Assembly (NCBI RefSeq): GCF_009720525.1
Contig: NZ_CP043930.1
Coordinates: 5,116,501-5,180,500, forward strand
Reading direction: 5' to 3'
DNA: 64,000 nucleotides
From: Gimesia benthica
Lineage (GTDB): Bacteria > Planctomycetota > Planctomycetia > Planctomycetales > Planctomycetaceae
A program made the translations under genes and the position numbers. This document shows, piece after piece, positions 28,146 to 39,373 of the stretch. Numbering within the stretch: position 1 is the first letter of the stretch; the number at the start of each line of letters is the position of its first letter. The notes under the pieces are model-generated. The model saw only the letters and a program-made list of their open reading frames with translations, was not told where the DNA came from and did not search any database.

Positions 28146-29636
28146 ATGCCTCAGCATCCAGCCTGCTTCATTCTCAGTTCCCTGCTCTCTCTTTCACTCA
28201 CGACGATTGCTGTCGCTGAAGACTGGGTGATCGACACACAACAGCAATGGACCGCTGCAGCCAACTATCAGACGCACCTGGAATTCAAAGACGGCACTGC
28301 GGTTCCCACTGACAGCAAAGCCACCTTCGTCAGTGAAGTCGAACGCTTTAAAAAGAAACACAAAGCGAAATCGCTGGTCGTCCAGCAGTCTCCCCTCTGG
28401 CAGAACTGGGAACCCGTCGCGAACCTCGGCCCGGTAAATCTGCAGGATGCTCCCGTCTTTCTGCCCATCGGTCCTGATAATTACTGGGTCTTCGGACGTT
28501 ACGGCGGCGTGAAGAAAAAGAAAGGTTTCCAACCCGAAGCCGCTAAACTCGACGGGTTCGACGTCAAGCTGCAGACCACGCCCTGGAAACATCAGTTTGA
28601 TGCACCGGGGGGACTCAACAAAGGACTCGGCGGCTACCACGCCTGGCAGAGTCGCGACATGGTCAACTGGGTACACCACGGACCCGTCACCGAAGCCTTC
28701 TCCCGCTGGGTGACCAGCGCCGAATATAAAGACGGCAAGGTCTACATCTATTACGACTACCCCAACGACCAGGACCCGCACGTCTACATCGACGAAGATC
28801 TCACCGACGGCAAACCCGGCAAAGACATGGGCCTGGCCGTCAAAGATCCCTCACACGGCTCCGACGCCGGCTTCATTCGCGATAAGGAGGGACGCTTCCA
28901 CGTGATCCTCGAAGACTGGAGCCCCATCAACGCCAGCAAACGCTCATGGGACTCCCCGCTGGCTGCTCACGCGGTCAGCGAAGATGGCGTCACGGACTGG
29001 AAGTTCCTCGCCCCACCCGTCGACAACCGCACGAAGGACACCGGCAAAATCGCTGAATACAAACACCCGCACTGGCTGCAGCACCCCGACTGGAACACCA
29101 ACATCGGGAAATACCACGTTCACGAGCCCGAACAGGAAGCCTACGGCGACTGGGCCCCCATCTGCGTCGGTTCACAATACTACCTCTTCGGCGATTACGA
29201 TCCCGCCGGCGGCGGACACATGAGCGTCGCCTGGTTCACGAGTCCCCGTATCGACGGACCTTTTGCCTGGTGCGACAAGATCGGCGAAGGACACCCCGAC
29301 CCCGATATCGGCTTTGCCGAAGGTCGCTTCTATCTCTTCACCCAGCAGAAAACTGATTTTACCAGCCCCGGACCCTGGGTAGAACAGGTCGAGGCCCATG
29401 TCGGCGTAGACACCGACAACGACGGCAAACTCGATACCTGGACCGACTGGCAGGAAGTCAAAGAGACCTACGATTACACGCCCGGCCTCTCCAAACACGT
29501 CAAAAAAACACCGGCTCAACTCGACCTGACCAGTTTACCCGCCGGTTATGGCTTCGGCTTTGAGCTGAAACTGAAAGACACGACCGCCAACAAGTCAAAA
29601 CCGATGATTGATAAGGTCACGCTGACCTTTGAATAA
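28146..29636 (+). CDS. Exported GH43-like beta-propeller protein
   Basis: A 496-residue protein. The ATG at 28146 gives a signal peptide (HPACFILSSLLSLSLTTIAVA); the open frame runs upstream to 27939 without domain sense and overlaps the divergent sulfatase. Repeated blade-like strands fit a five-bladed propeller as in GH43/GH117-type hydrolases: DAPVFLPIGPDNYWVFGRY, YHAWQSRDMVNW, VYIYYDYPND, HVILEDWSP, YYLFGDYDPAGGG and IGFAEGRFYLFTQQK. The C-terminus includes DTDNDGKLD, a calcium-type loop. The exact linkage cut is unknown, and activity is not proven by motif alone. Confidence 0.7.
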   Translation: MPQHPACFILSSLLSLSLTTIAVAEDWVIDTQQQWTAAANYQTHLEFKDGTAVPTDSKATFVSEVERFKKKHKAKSLVVQQSPLWQNWEPVANLGPVNLQDAPVFLPIGPDNYWVFGRYGGVKKKKGFQPEAAKLDGFDVKLQTTPWKHQFDAPGGLNKGLGGYHAWQSRDMVNWVHHGPVTEAFSRWVTSAEYKDGKVYIYYDYPNDQDPHVYIDEDLTDGKPGKDMGLAVKDPSHGSDAGFIRDKEGRFHVILEDWSPINASKRSWDSPLAAHAVSEDGVTDWKFLAPPVDNRTKDTGKIAEYKHPHWLQHPDWNTNIGKYHVHEPEQEAYGDWAPICVGSQYYLFGDYDPAGGGHMSVAWFTSPRIDGPFAWCDKIGEGHPDPDIGFAEGRFYLFTQQKTDFTSPGPWVEQVEAHVGVDTDNDGKLDTWTDWQEVKETYDYTPGLSKHVKKTPAQLDLTSLPAGYGFGFELKLKDTTANKSKPMIDKVTLTFE

Positions 29637-29650
29637 CTCGACGGGGCAGC

Positions 29651-29694
29651 AACGCCTGAAGCCAAGTCTTCAGGCGTTCTTCCTCTCTACTTTT
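29651..29694 (+). terminator. Rho-independent terminator after the GH43-like gene
   Basis: AACGCCTGAAG (29651-29661) pairs exactly with CTTCAGGCGTT (29668-29678) over a six-base loop and is followed by a pyrimidine-rich run. It lies 15 bases after the GH43-like stop. Confidence 0.85.
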
Positions 29695-29848
29695 CAAAAA
29701 AATTGGACTGGCAGATTTCTCCTGCCGACGGGTAAAATAGAGAGCATACTCGTCAACGTTTTCCAGAAACGGCCTCGCTGAGACAACAACTGAAAACGCA
29801 GTCGCGAAGGATTTCAGGTCAGGAATCACCCGTTGGAGTGCCTCTGAA

Positions 29849-31174
29849 ATGCGCGTCCCCCGTCTCATTCTGGTTGTCGTATCTGGTTTGCTCTCAACTC
29901 TCTTCATTGCCGGTGCCAGCTCCTTAACAGCAGCGTCCACGAAAACCCCCGGTAAGGCGGCAACAACCGCTGAAGCAGAAGCCGTTCTCGACCTGGCCAC
30001 GTTCCCCTTACCCGCCGGCGCCGCGACGCAAGGCCCCCGCAGAATGGCAACGTTGAGTTACACGGCTAAGCAGCCTCTCAAAGAAATCTTCGACTTTAAT
30101 GTCAAAGAACTGACCGGGCGGGGATGGAAAGAAGTCGCAGGCAGCCGTCGCAAAGGCCCCTTCGCCGGCGTTGAGTTCACACACGGTGATTTTCACCTCA
30201 ACCTCTCGGTCATGCAGCCTACTCCTACCAGTCCGGTCAACGTGAGCTTCTCACGCTACGGCAATATTCCATTAACTGCCCTGCCGGTCCCTAAGGGAGC
30301 GAAGCAGGTCTATGCTTTTCCAGCGACCATCATGTACACAACCGAAGCCCCTGTGAAAGAGACGGCGGAACAGTGTCGCGATCTGATGCTGAAAGCAGGC
30401 TGGTCCCCCTACGGCAGCGCCAGTACCACGGCCTATTATCGTCAGAACGCGGTGCTGGTGATGGTAAACGTCATGAGTGCACCAGGCCAGGGAGGCAAAA
30501 CCGCAATTACTTATACCAGTTCGCTGCTCTCGCTCGCTCTGCCGGCTTTCCCGGATGCCATCGAATTTCGTTACACCGATATGACCTCCGAGTTGTCCTT
30601 CGATACCAATGCCACTCTCGAGGCGGTAACCGATTTTTATCGCAAGGCCCTGGCGACCGAGGGCTGGAAGGCCACAACCGACGAGCCGGTTGCCATCAAA
30701 TGGAAGAAGCTCACTATCTTCCGCAAACCGGGACAGCAGATGATTACGATCACCACTCACGATTTTGAAGGCCGCACCCGCGTGCGAATCAAACATCAGA
30801 CCGCCGCTGAAGTGGCGGAAGAAGAAGTTCTTGCTTACGAAGAAGAGGGGCGCAAAGCCACGTATCGTAAAGGCGAAAAACCGGAAGTCGCTGTTTTGAC
30901 GAAAGACAGTCTTAAAGTGCAGCAGGAAAAACCGTACGCTCTGCGGATGCAGGTCAAATCGGGTTCCGCATTCGCGGTGGGCAAGGCCGTAGTCGATGCG
31001 CTGATGGCAGCCGGCTGGAGCGGCACTCTGCCGAAGCAGGCTCCCGTCTTTACCACTTGTGCTCTGAAAAAGGGGGAGGCACAAATCTGGGTGATCGCGA
31101 CGGAACCAACCAAAGCCGATCCCTGGGTCGCAGTAATCGGAGCTGGCGTCACGCTCAAACCCACAGACCAATAA
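29849..31174 (+). CDS. Exported protein with four short helix-GW repeats
   Basis: A 441-residue protein with a signal peptide (LILVVVSGLLSTLFIAGA). Four segments end in an amphipathic helix followed by Gly-Trp: VKELTGRGWKEV, DLMLKAGWSPYG, KALATEGWKATT and DALMAAGWSGT. Between them are beta strands and loops such as PLTALPVPKGAKQ and PAFPDAIEF. The copies are roughly 90-110 residues apart and diverged. No family is assigned. The preceding terminator gives it its own transcript, and the phosphodiesterase follows after 166 bases. Confidence 0.65.
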   Translation: MRVPRLILVVVSGLLSTLFIAGASSLTAASTKTPGKAATTAEAEAVLDLATFPLPAGAATQGPRRMATLSYTAKQPLKEIFDFNVKELTGRGWKEVAGSRRKGPFAGVEFTHGDFHLNLSVMQPTPTSPVNVSFSRYGNIPLTALPVPKGAKQVYAFPATIMYTTEAPVKETAEQCRDLMLKAGWSPYGSASTTAYYRQNAVLVMVNVMSAPGQGGKTAITYTSSLLSLALPAFPDAIEFRYTDMTSELSFDTNATLEAVTDFYRKALATEGWKATTDEPVAIKWKKLTIFRKPGQQMITITTHDFEGRTRVRIKHQTAAEVAEEEVLAYEEEGRKATYRKGEKPEVAVLTKDSLKVQQEKPYALRMQVKSGSAFAVGKAVVDALMAAGWSGTLPKQAPVFTTCALKKGEAQIWVIATEPTKADPWVAVIGAGVTLKPTDQ

Positions 31175-31340
31175 TGTCTGCAGCTGCTTACTGCAGGAAT
31201 CAATTCCCTTATCATTGAGGGGACGGGTTAACCATAGCTTCATCTCCTCTTAATTGAATTCCGCCGCGCACTTTCTCTATACTGAGGAATGCTCTGGCGG
31301 TACAGCAGTGCGCTGACCGTCAGTCCTTCTCTGTCTTCTG

Positions 31341-32918
31341 ATGAAAGTGAATGTGATGAACCGCTCAAAATTCTGTGCCGGTCTGCTCTGCTGCCTGCTG
31401 GCGTCTCTGTTCCTGCAGACAGTTCAGGCAAAAGAACCCGCTGATCAATCCAACAGGCATGTCCTCATCATTGGTATGGACGGCACCCGCCCCGACGCCC
31501 TGCTGAAAGCGAAGACCCCCACCTTCGACAGACTGATTAAGGAAGGCGCCTTCACCGACGATGCCAATATTCTGGGCACGCGTTATCAGAAGAACGATAC
31601 CATCAGCGGTCCCGGCTGGTCGAGCATCCTCACCGGCGTCTGGGCCGACAAGCACGGCGTGCACGACAACAGCTTCAAAGGGAAAAACTACGAACTCTTC
31701 CCCCACTTTTTCAAACGCCTTAAACGCCAGCGGCCCGACGCGAAGACTGTCTCGCTCGTCTCCTGGGATCCCATTCACGAACACATTCTCTCCGAGGCCG
31801 ATATCGCTCAGGTCTTCCCGCTCCCCCGCAGTAAACAGCAGATCGCAGACCTCCGCGTCTCTGGTGATAAACTCAACATCGACACCCGCGACGGTAAATG
31901 GCATCACCTGCTCGCTACCCGTCAGAAAGACACTCTGAAACTCTATCTGGACGGCAAAGAGATCGGTTCGCTCTCAGGCGTCGACCTCGATTATACACTC
32001 GGCGGCGACTTCTATTTTCTCGGCCGGGATTCCCGCACCGGTCCGACCTGCTTCCATGGTCAACTCGACGATATCCGACTCTGGAACCGGTCGTTAACCG
32101 ATAAACAAATTGCACAGGCCGCCAGCGGTGCGACTCCCGATCGCCAGGGCCTGGTTGCCGAATATCGCTTTGAAGACGCTGCCGACTCCGGTTCACAGGT
32201 CCTCGATCTGCCCCATAATGGCGGGAAAAACCACGGTCTGCAGGTTCCGTTAACCGAATCCCTCAAACAGTTACCCCATGCTGATTTCACCATCGAAGCC
32301 CGCTTTCGCACGACCGATAAGGGACGAAATATCCTCTTCGGCAATTACAACGGCAAAGCCGGTGCCCTGAATCTGGAACTGCATGAAAAGAACAGCGTCC
32401 GCATTTATGTTCAGCCCCCCGATCCCCGCAATACCGATGCCCTCGCTCGGGAAGGAGAGCGGGACAAAACTATTGCCGAGACTGCCGTTCGCATCCTCCG
32501 CGAAGAAGATCCCAACGCGATGTTCGTCTACTTTCATCAGACCGACGCCACCGGCCATGCGATCGGCTTCAGCCCTGAAGTGCCCGAATACATCACCGCG
32601 ATCGAGAACATCGACAGTCGCGTCAACTCCCTGCTGCAGGCTGTTCAATCACGACCGAATTTCAAGAATGAGGACTGGCTCACAATCGTCTGCACCGATC
32701 ATGGCGGTTTGAAACGCAGTCACAGCGACGGCCTGAATGTACCGGAAATCCGTCGCGTCTTTCTGATCGCCCATGGCCCCTCCGTGGCACCCGGCAAAAT
32801 CTCGCAGCAGGCCTACCTCGTAGACGTCACCGCGACCGCACTACAGCACCTGTTGGGCGAAGTCGATCCCAAATGGCAGCTCGACGGCAAACCGGTTGGT
32901 CTCAAAGCGACGAAGTAA
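31341..32918 (+). CDS. Alkaline-phosphatase-like phosphodiesterase with inserted, order-swapped LamG segment
   Basis: A 525-residue exported enzyme of the type I phosphodiesterase/nucleotide pyrophosphatase class. The signal peptide ends near FLQTVQA. Metal-binding motifs: LIIGMDGTRPD, the nucleophile region NDTISGPGWSSILTG, then YFHQTDATGHAIGF and VCTDHGGLKRSHSDG. Between the N-terminal part (to about 165) and the rest (from about 375) lies a LamG-like stretch. Its first half (about 184-262: KWHHLLATRQKDTLKLYLDG to LDDIRLWNRSLTDKQI) is the usual end of a LamG domain, and its second half (about 270-367: GLVAEYRF, ADFTIEARFRT, VRIYVQPP) is the usual beginning. The substrate is unknown; LamG suggests a glycan target. 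Confidence 0.8.
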   Translation: MKVNVMNRSKFCAGLLCCLLASLFLQTVQAKEPADQSNRHVLIIGMDGTRPDALLKAKTPTFDRLIKEGAFTDDANILGTRYQKNDTISGPGWSSILTGVWADKHGVHDNSFKGKNYELFPHFFKRLKRQRPDAKTVSLVSWDPIHEHILSEADIAQVFPLPRSKQQIADLRVSGDKLNIDTRDGKWHHLLATRQKDTLKLYLDGKEIGSLSGVDLDYTLGGDFYFLGRDSRTGPTCFHGQLDDIRLWNRSLTDKQIAQAASGATPDRQGLVAEYRFEDAADSGSQVLDLPHNGGKNHGLQVPLTESLKQLPHADFTIEARFRTTDKGRNILFGNYNGKAGALNLELHEKNSVRIYVQPPDPRNTDALAREGERDKTIAETAVRILREEDPNAMFVYFHQTDATGHAIGFSPEVPEYITAIENIDSRVNSLLQAVQSRPNFKNEDWLTIVCTDHGGLKRSHSDGLNVPEIRRVFLIAHGPSVAPGKISQQAYLVDVTATALQHLLGEVDPKWQLDGKPVGLKATK

Positions 32919-32945
32919 CTCATAGACCGTCCTTGAAGTAGACGT

Positions 32946-32981
32946 AAAAAAACGGGCCCCCTCGTCTTGTGAGGGGGCCCG
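32946..32981 (-). terminator. Terminator of the ABC transporter operon
   Basis: CGGGCCCCCTC (32953-32963) pairs exactly with GAGGGGGCCCG (32971-32981). The seven A bases just before it (32946-32952) become a U-run on the minus strand, which suits the leftward operon ending at 33010. It also lies after the phosphodiesterase stop and could work in both directions. Confidence 0.85.
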
Positions 32982-33009
32982 CATCACTTCTACCAGATCG
33001 TGATTAACT

Positions 33010-33702
33010 TCAAGCCGACTTCTTCAGATCCTCTTCAGTGCCTGATTGAATTCGACCCTCGGAAAGCTTCAGGGTCCTGCGGGCGCATCCCGCAGCGGAG
33101 AGGTCATGCGTAACCATGATGATCGTCCGACCTTCTTCGTTAAACTGCCGCAAAAACGACAGGACCTGATCCCGGGTATCGGGATCGAGGTTTCCCGTCG
33201 GTTCATCGGCCAGGATGATCGAAGGGTCGTTCGCGAGCATCCGGGCCAGCGCCACGCGCTGCTGCTGGCCGATACTCAGCTCACTCGGTTTATGCTGCAG
33301 ACGATCCTGCAGGCCGACGGTGGCCAGCAGTTCCTCGGACCGCTGCTGTCGCTCCGTTTTATACTTCTGCGACAGCATCATGGGGACCTGCACATTCTCT
33401 ATCGCCGTCAGATAGGGGATCAGGTTGAATGTCTGAAACACAAACCCGAGCTTGTTCTGACGGACTTCGGCCCGTTGTTCGACAGGGAGATCATAGATCG
33501 ATTCCCCGTCCAGCAGAATCCGTCCCTCGGAAGGGGCGGACATCGCTCCCAGCATTGACAGCAGCGTCGTTTTGCCACTGCCACTGGGGCCGATAATCGA
33601 AACAAAATCTCCCCGCGGAATGTCGACACTGGTGGAATCCAGGGCCACGACTTCGTCCTGTTTCTTGCGGTAGACTTTTTTGACGTTTTCTAACTTCAAC
33701 AT
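33010..33702 (-). CDS. MacB/LolD-type ABC transporter ATPase
   Basis: A 230-residue ATP-binding subunit. The ATG at 33702 has a perfect AGGAGG ribosome-binding site and lies 4 bases after the permease stop; a longer open frame upstream is the permease region in another frame. Motifs: Walker [13 protein letters not shown]-loop [15 protein letters not shown], signature [15 protein letters not shown], Walker [13 protein letters not shown] and H-loop MVTHD. It would drive the FtsX-like permease in front. The terminator lies immediately downstream. Confidence 0.93.
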   Translation of the reverse strand: MLKLENVKKVYRKKQDEVVALDSTSVDIPRGDFVSIIGPSGSGKTTLLSMLGAMSAPSEGRILLDGESIYDLPVEQRAEVRQNKLGFVFQTFNLIPYLTAIENVQVPMMLSQKYKTERQQRSEELLATVGLQDRLQHKPSELSIGQQQRVALARMLANDPSIILADEPTGNLDPDTRDQVLSFLRQFNEEGRTIIMVTHDLSAAGCARRTLKLSEGRIQSGTEEDLKKSA

Positions 33703-33706
33703 GCGG

Positions 33707-34927
33707 TTAGACCTCCTTGAAACAGAGACAGGGATCGAGGCGGGACGCCTGGCGTGCCGGAAAGTAACTGGCTGCCAGTGTGACCAGTACCGCCACCGCT
33801 GCAGCGACCAGTGCCAGACCGGGAACCGGAACGACGGCAACATCCGCAAAGGCAGGACCCAGGAAGACAGCAATCACGCTGCCCAGGATATACCCGCAGA
33901 TACCACCGGCCAGACCCAGCAGCGCTGCTTTCGCCAGGAAGAGCCGTGTGACGAAACGCGGCGTCGCTCCCAGTGCCATCAGCGTACCGATTTCCCGGCG
34001 GCGTTCGATGACATTTGCGAAACTCGCGCTGGCCATACTCGCACCGCCCACGGCAATCAGAATCGCCAGGAACAGGTACGACAGGTTCGTCATCATCCGG
34101 TTGATCGAAACCTGCGTCTCGACCACGTTGGCGATGGTGACTACCTTCGTGCCCGGCAGCAGCTTTGACAGATCGCCTACCAGACCATTGGCCACATCCT
34201 CACAGCAGCCCATCACTTCGATGATGTTCACAACCGGACCCGCAGAAGACAGCCGCTGGACGGTATGCAGGTGAGCAAACACCCGGCTGTCATCCACAGT
34301 ACCAGTTGCAGGGAGTACGGTCAGGACGTTGAACGACTCTCCCAGCAGTTCCAGTGAATCACCGGCTTTGAGGTTGTTGGCAGCAGCGAAGTCCGATCCC
34401 AGTATGACTTCCGATTTATTCAGATGCTGCAGCGAACGTCGCTCGGCCAGCGCCTCGGGGGAATCCTGGTTTTCGTCGGCAACGTTGATCTTCGCTTTAC
34501 AGCCTTCGTGCTTTTTGAAGAGCATGCCGCCCCCCGACCAGGCATTCATCTTCTGAATTTCTGATTGAGGCAGAATCCCCGTCAGAATCACATCCTGGTC
34601 GTCGACCTTGGTCGGGACACACAGTTTCGGCGTAATCGCTTCTACGCCGGTAAGTCCCGCCAGTGCCAGTTCGGCCACGTGTTCTTCAGGAATCGTTTCC
34701 TGGTGCATGTCCGCAGCGTAGTAGTCCTGCAAGGTGACTCCCTGGGGGAGAATCAACACGTTGGCCCCCAGTTCGTCGAGTTTGCCGGCTACTTCCTGTT
34801 CAGAAAAGATCGTGATGTTGCGGATCGCCACCAGTGCTGTCACACTCAGGATGATCGCCAGCAGACTGGCAATCAACGCCGTGGGACGCTCCTTCAGTTC
34901 TTTCCAGATCATGGTGCTCATTGTCAT
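33707..34927 (-). CDS. FtsX/MacB-like ABC transporter permease
   Basis: A 406-residue permease. The ATG at 34927 follows AAGGAGG at good spacing. Topology is one N-terminal helix, a large periplasmic domain (about 45-270) and three C-terminal helices, as in FtsX/MacB/LolC proteins. The family motif near ERRREIGTLMALGATPRFV precedes the final helices. It works with the ATPase just downstream as a mechanical transporter, usually moving lipoproteins, peptides or metals at the membrane surface. The periplasmic Cys residues (KLCVPTKV, GCKAK, GCCEDV) are unusual for the family and fit its Cys-rich neighbours. Confidence 0.88.
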   Translation of the reverse strand: MTMSTMIWKELKERPTALIASLLAIILSVTALVAIRNITIFSEQEVAGKLDELGANVLILPQGVTLQDYYAADMHQETIPEEHVAELALAGLTGVEAITPKLCVPTKVDDQDVILTGILPQSEIQKMNAWSGGGMLFKKHEGCKAKINVADENQDSPEALAERRSLQHLNKSEVILGSDFAAANNLKAGDSLELLGESFNVLTVLPATGTVDDSRVFAHLHTVQRLSSAGPVVNIIEVMGCCEDVANGLVGDLSKLLPGTKVVTIANVVETQVSINRMMTNLSYLFLAILIAVGGASMASASFANVIERRREIGTLMALGATPRFVTRLFLAKAALLGLAGGICGYILGSVIAVFLGPAFADVAVVPVPGLALVAAAVAVLVTLAASYFPARQASRLDPCLCFKEV

Positions 34928-34956
34928 GAGAAACCTCCTTCTGTGAGTGAGACGGT

Positions 34957-35748
34957 CTATTCTTTACAGTGCTTACAGCCTTCCACACCACAGCTTTTGC
35001 CCGCTTTTTTGAGCTCGGCGATCAACTGCTGGCTGGTAACCTGACCGCTGTATTGACCAATCATCACACCCGGAGGCGCCATGAACACGATTGACGATTC
35101 CTGGGAAGCCGGCACTTCCAGCTCTTTCAGGAAGTCACCTTCACCCGGTGCACTGCGGTCGACGGTGACGACTTCCACCACGTCCTTGTAGCAGGGAACC
35201 GCTTTGAATGCCTGCACGCCCGCAGGTACGCCTGTGTTTCCGCCAGGATTGACACACAGCAGAACCATTTTGCGGCTCTGCAGGTTCAGCATGCAGCGGG
35301 CCTTGGTCGGAGACACAAAAGCCTGCTGAATGTAATCATCATTGATCTGTTTCACGAACGATCCGGTGATGGCACCATTGGGAGCAACTGCCAGCGTCAG
35401 CGGCATCGGTGCCCGGGAGACACCGTACTCTTCAATGATCTTCTGCTCTTTAGGATCGTTGGTATTCACGGCGACAAAAGAGGTGGTCTCTTTCTTGCCG
35501 TTCAGGTTCTGCGACAGCGTATTCCACATGCTTTTCGTCGCGTCATCCTGATCTTTGTAGAACATGATGAACGTGTATTTGTTCTGTTGCGAAGCTGTAG
35601 CACGCGAGCTTTCGGCTCGACTCAGGGCAGCGACGCGGGGTACCTCTTCAGCCATCGATACCGTGGTCAGAGAACTCAGCAGAGTTCCGGCGGCCAGCAG
35701 GCGGATACCGTTAACTTTGAACAGTCTGAGAATCGAAGGAGTCATCAT
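34957..35748 (-). CDS. Exported thioredoxin-like protein without a CxxC active site, Cys-rich tail
   Basis: A 263-residue protein; the ATG at 35748 has AAGGAAA about 9 bases upstream. A signal peptide (LLAAGTLLSSLTTVSMAEE) leads to a thioredoxin-like fold. The first module reads TFIMFYKDQDDATKSMW where CGPC would stand, so no redox pair is present, and it continues ...YGVSRAPMPLTLAVAPNG with the cis-proline region. A second beta-rich module follows. The C-terminus ends CGVEGCKHCKE, three Cys residues that may bind a metal. It is first in the operon with the permease and ATPase (29-base and 4-base gaps). Confidence 0.68.
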   Translation of the reverse strand: MMTPSILRLFKVNGIRLLAAGTLLSSLTTVSMAEEVPRVAALSRAESSRATASQQNKYTFIMFYKDQDDATKSMWNTLSQNLNGKKETTSFVAVNTNDPKEQKIIEEYGVSRAPMPLTLAVAPNGAITGSFVKQINDDYIQQAFVSPTKARCMLNLQSRKMVLLCVNPGGNTGVPAGVQAFKAVPCYKDVVEVVTVDRSAPGEGDFLKELEVPASQESSIVFMAPPGVMIGQYSGQVTSQQLIAELKKAGKSCGVEGCKHCKE

Positions 35749-35954
35749 AACGATCATTTTCCTTGTCAGTAATGGGAATGAATAAATCTATTTTGGTGAG
35801 AGGAGCCAGCGACGGACGTGGAACGTGCTCCGCGTGAAGATCTGTGATCTTCTGATGGATTTAGCGCAGCGCTGTTCTCCTCGGTATATCAACTGAAAGA
35901 CAACTCTGGTTCAGCATCCAGAGCGATCGCCTGCGCAGAGCAGGCCACGAGAAT

Positions 35955-36347
35955 TTATAAACGCAAGGGGAGCGTCAGCGGCGTCTGTGATGTGTCCCTG
36001 GAGAAAGAATCCAGGACGGTGAAACGCGACCAGTCCTGATCATGATTGACCACAATTCCGGGAAGTGGTGTCACACTGATGAGTGGCACTACTGGTGCAT
36101 TCGGTGCAAAAACCTGATCGGCCATGTGACAGATACAGGGACAGTCATGGTGATCATCATGCGAGTATTCACTGCGGATCTCTGCCGACTTCGAGGTATG
36201 CACGCAACAACTGCAATTCGGAGCGGGAGCGAGACAGACTTCGCCTGCGGTGGAAACAGCTTCATCGCAGCCGGCCAGACCATGTCCCCAGCAGACGGGG
36301 CACGGTTGCAGCAACAGTGCGATCATTAAAAGGCGAAGCAGTTTCAT
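35955..36347 (-). CDS. Small exported Cys/His-rich protein
   Basis: A 130-residue protein with a signal peptide (LLRLLMIALLLQPCPVCWG) and a dense Cys/His region (residues about 27-75: CLAPAPNCSCCVHTS, SHDDHHDCPCICH). The tail is Pro/Val-rich and probably extended. It stands 197 bases before the thioredoxin-like gene, in the same direction, so it is a plausible first member of that unit. Metal binding is likely by composition; which metal, and whether it is a buffer or sensor, is unknown. Compare the exported Cys-rich proteins at 62311 and 62959. Confidence 0.6.
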   Translation of the reverse strand: MKLLRLLMIALLLQPCPVCWGHGLAGCDEAVSTAGEVCLAPAPNCSCCVHTSKSAEIRSEYSHDDHHDCPCICHMADQVFAPNAPVVPLISVTPLPGIVVNHDQDWSRFTVLDSFSRDTSQTPLTLPLRL

Positions 36348-36736
36348 CTGTCTGTCAGATCCAGCGTAAAGTATCAGCTAACCGTTTCCTGAGAGATTGT
36401 ATTTCCGTCAGGAAAGAGCTTTGTGTGCGCCCCGATCAGGGGACATAACCAATGTTGATATCGTCTGCCGAACTTATTCCGCTTGATCTCATCTGATCAG
36501 TTATAACGTTTGTGCCGGTTTGTCAGGGAGCAGCCAATAAAGACGATGCCGGGTCACCAGGCTCTTTAAACTACCTATCTATTCAGTCGCGACGATCCTC
36601 CTTAACTAGGGGATCAGGAGCGGTCTCACCTGGCACTCGCACTGGATGTAGATGTCATGTTTTATGTTACATTTAAAAATAGGATATGCAGGTCAAGAAT
36701 GTAACCTGTTAAATAGATTCGTCTTGTGATGAATTT
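36348..36736. other. Intergenic region left of the katG control elements
   Basis: About 390 bases, AT-richer than the neighbouring genes, with no credible coding frame. It should contain the promoter of the leftward Cys/His-rich gene, but no strong -35/-10 pair stands out. The katG palindrome and promoter follow to the right. Confidence 0.5.
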
Positions 36737-36761
36737 ATGCCATGCGTCAAATGCATGGTAT
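36737..36761 (+). promoter_or_regulatory. Palindrome upstream of the katG promoter (candidate operator)
   Basis: ATGCCATGC (36737-36745) faces GCATGGTAT (36753-36761) across seven bases, an 8-of-9 inverted repeat. It ends 17 bases before the -35 box of the katG promoter, a spot suited to an activator or a peroxide- or metal-responsive factor. It does not match the OxyR spacing closely, and the factor is unknown. Confidence 0.45.
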
Positions 36762-36778
36762 GTATGTGAGTAATGTAT

Positions 36779-36806
36779 TAGACATATCGCGGCCTCTGTC
36801 TAGAAT
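36779..36806 (+). promoter_or_regulatory. Predicted katG promoter
   Basis: TAGACA (5 of 6 to -35) at 36779-36784 and TAGAAT (5 of 6 to -10) at 36801-36806 are 16 bases apart. Transcription would start near 36813, about 60 bases before the katG start codon. Good match for a sigma-70-type promoter. Confidence 0.55.
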
Positions 36807-36856
36807 GAAAGTGTCTCAGGAACAGTCCCGGTCGAGGACACTCCAATTCACTCTAA

Positions 36857-39286
<2,430 letters not shown>

Positions 39287-39321
39287 ATCTGACGATCAAC
39301 GCCTGAAACGTTGACGCGAAC

Positions 39322-39357
39322 GGGGGAGTGGGCCAAACGTCCTGCTCCCCTTTTTTT
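39322..39357 (+). terminator. Rho-independent terminator after katG
   Basis: GGGGAG near 39323-39328 pairs with CTCCCC at 39345-39350, with additional pairing inside the loop, followed by seven T bases (39351-39357). It stands between katG and the convergent sulfatase. Confidence 0.85.
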
Positions 39358-39373
39358 GATTAATGTCCGCGTC

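Noticed and set aside
30272-31243. A 323-codon minus-strand frame opposite the repeat protein
   Set aside because: The plus-strand frame has a signal peptide and repeated units; the antisense frame has neither.
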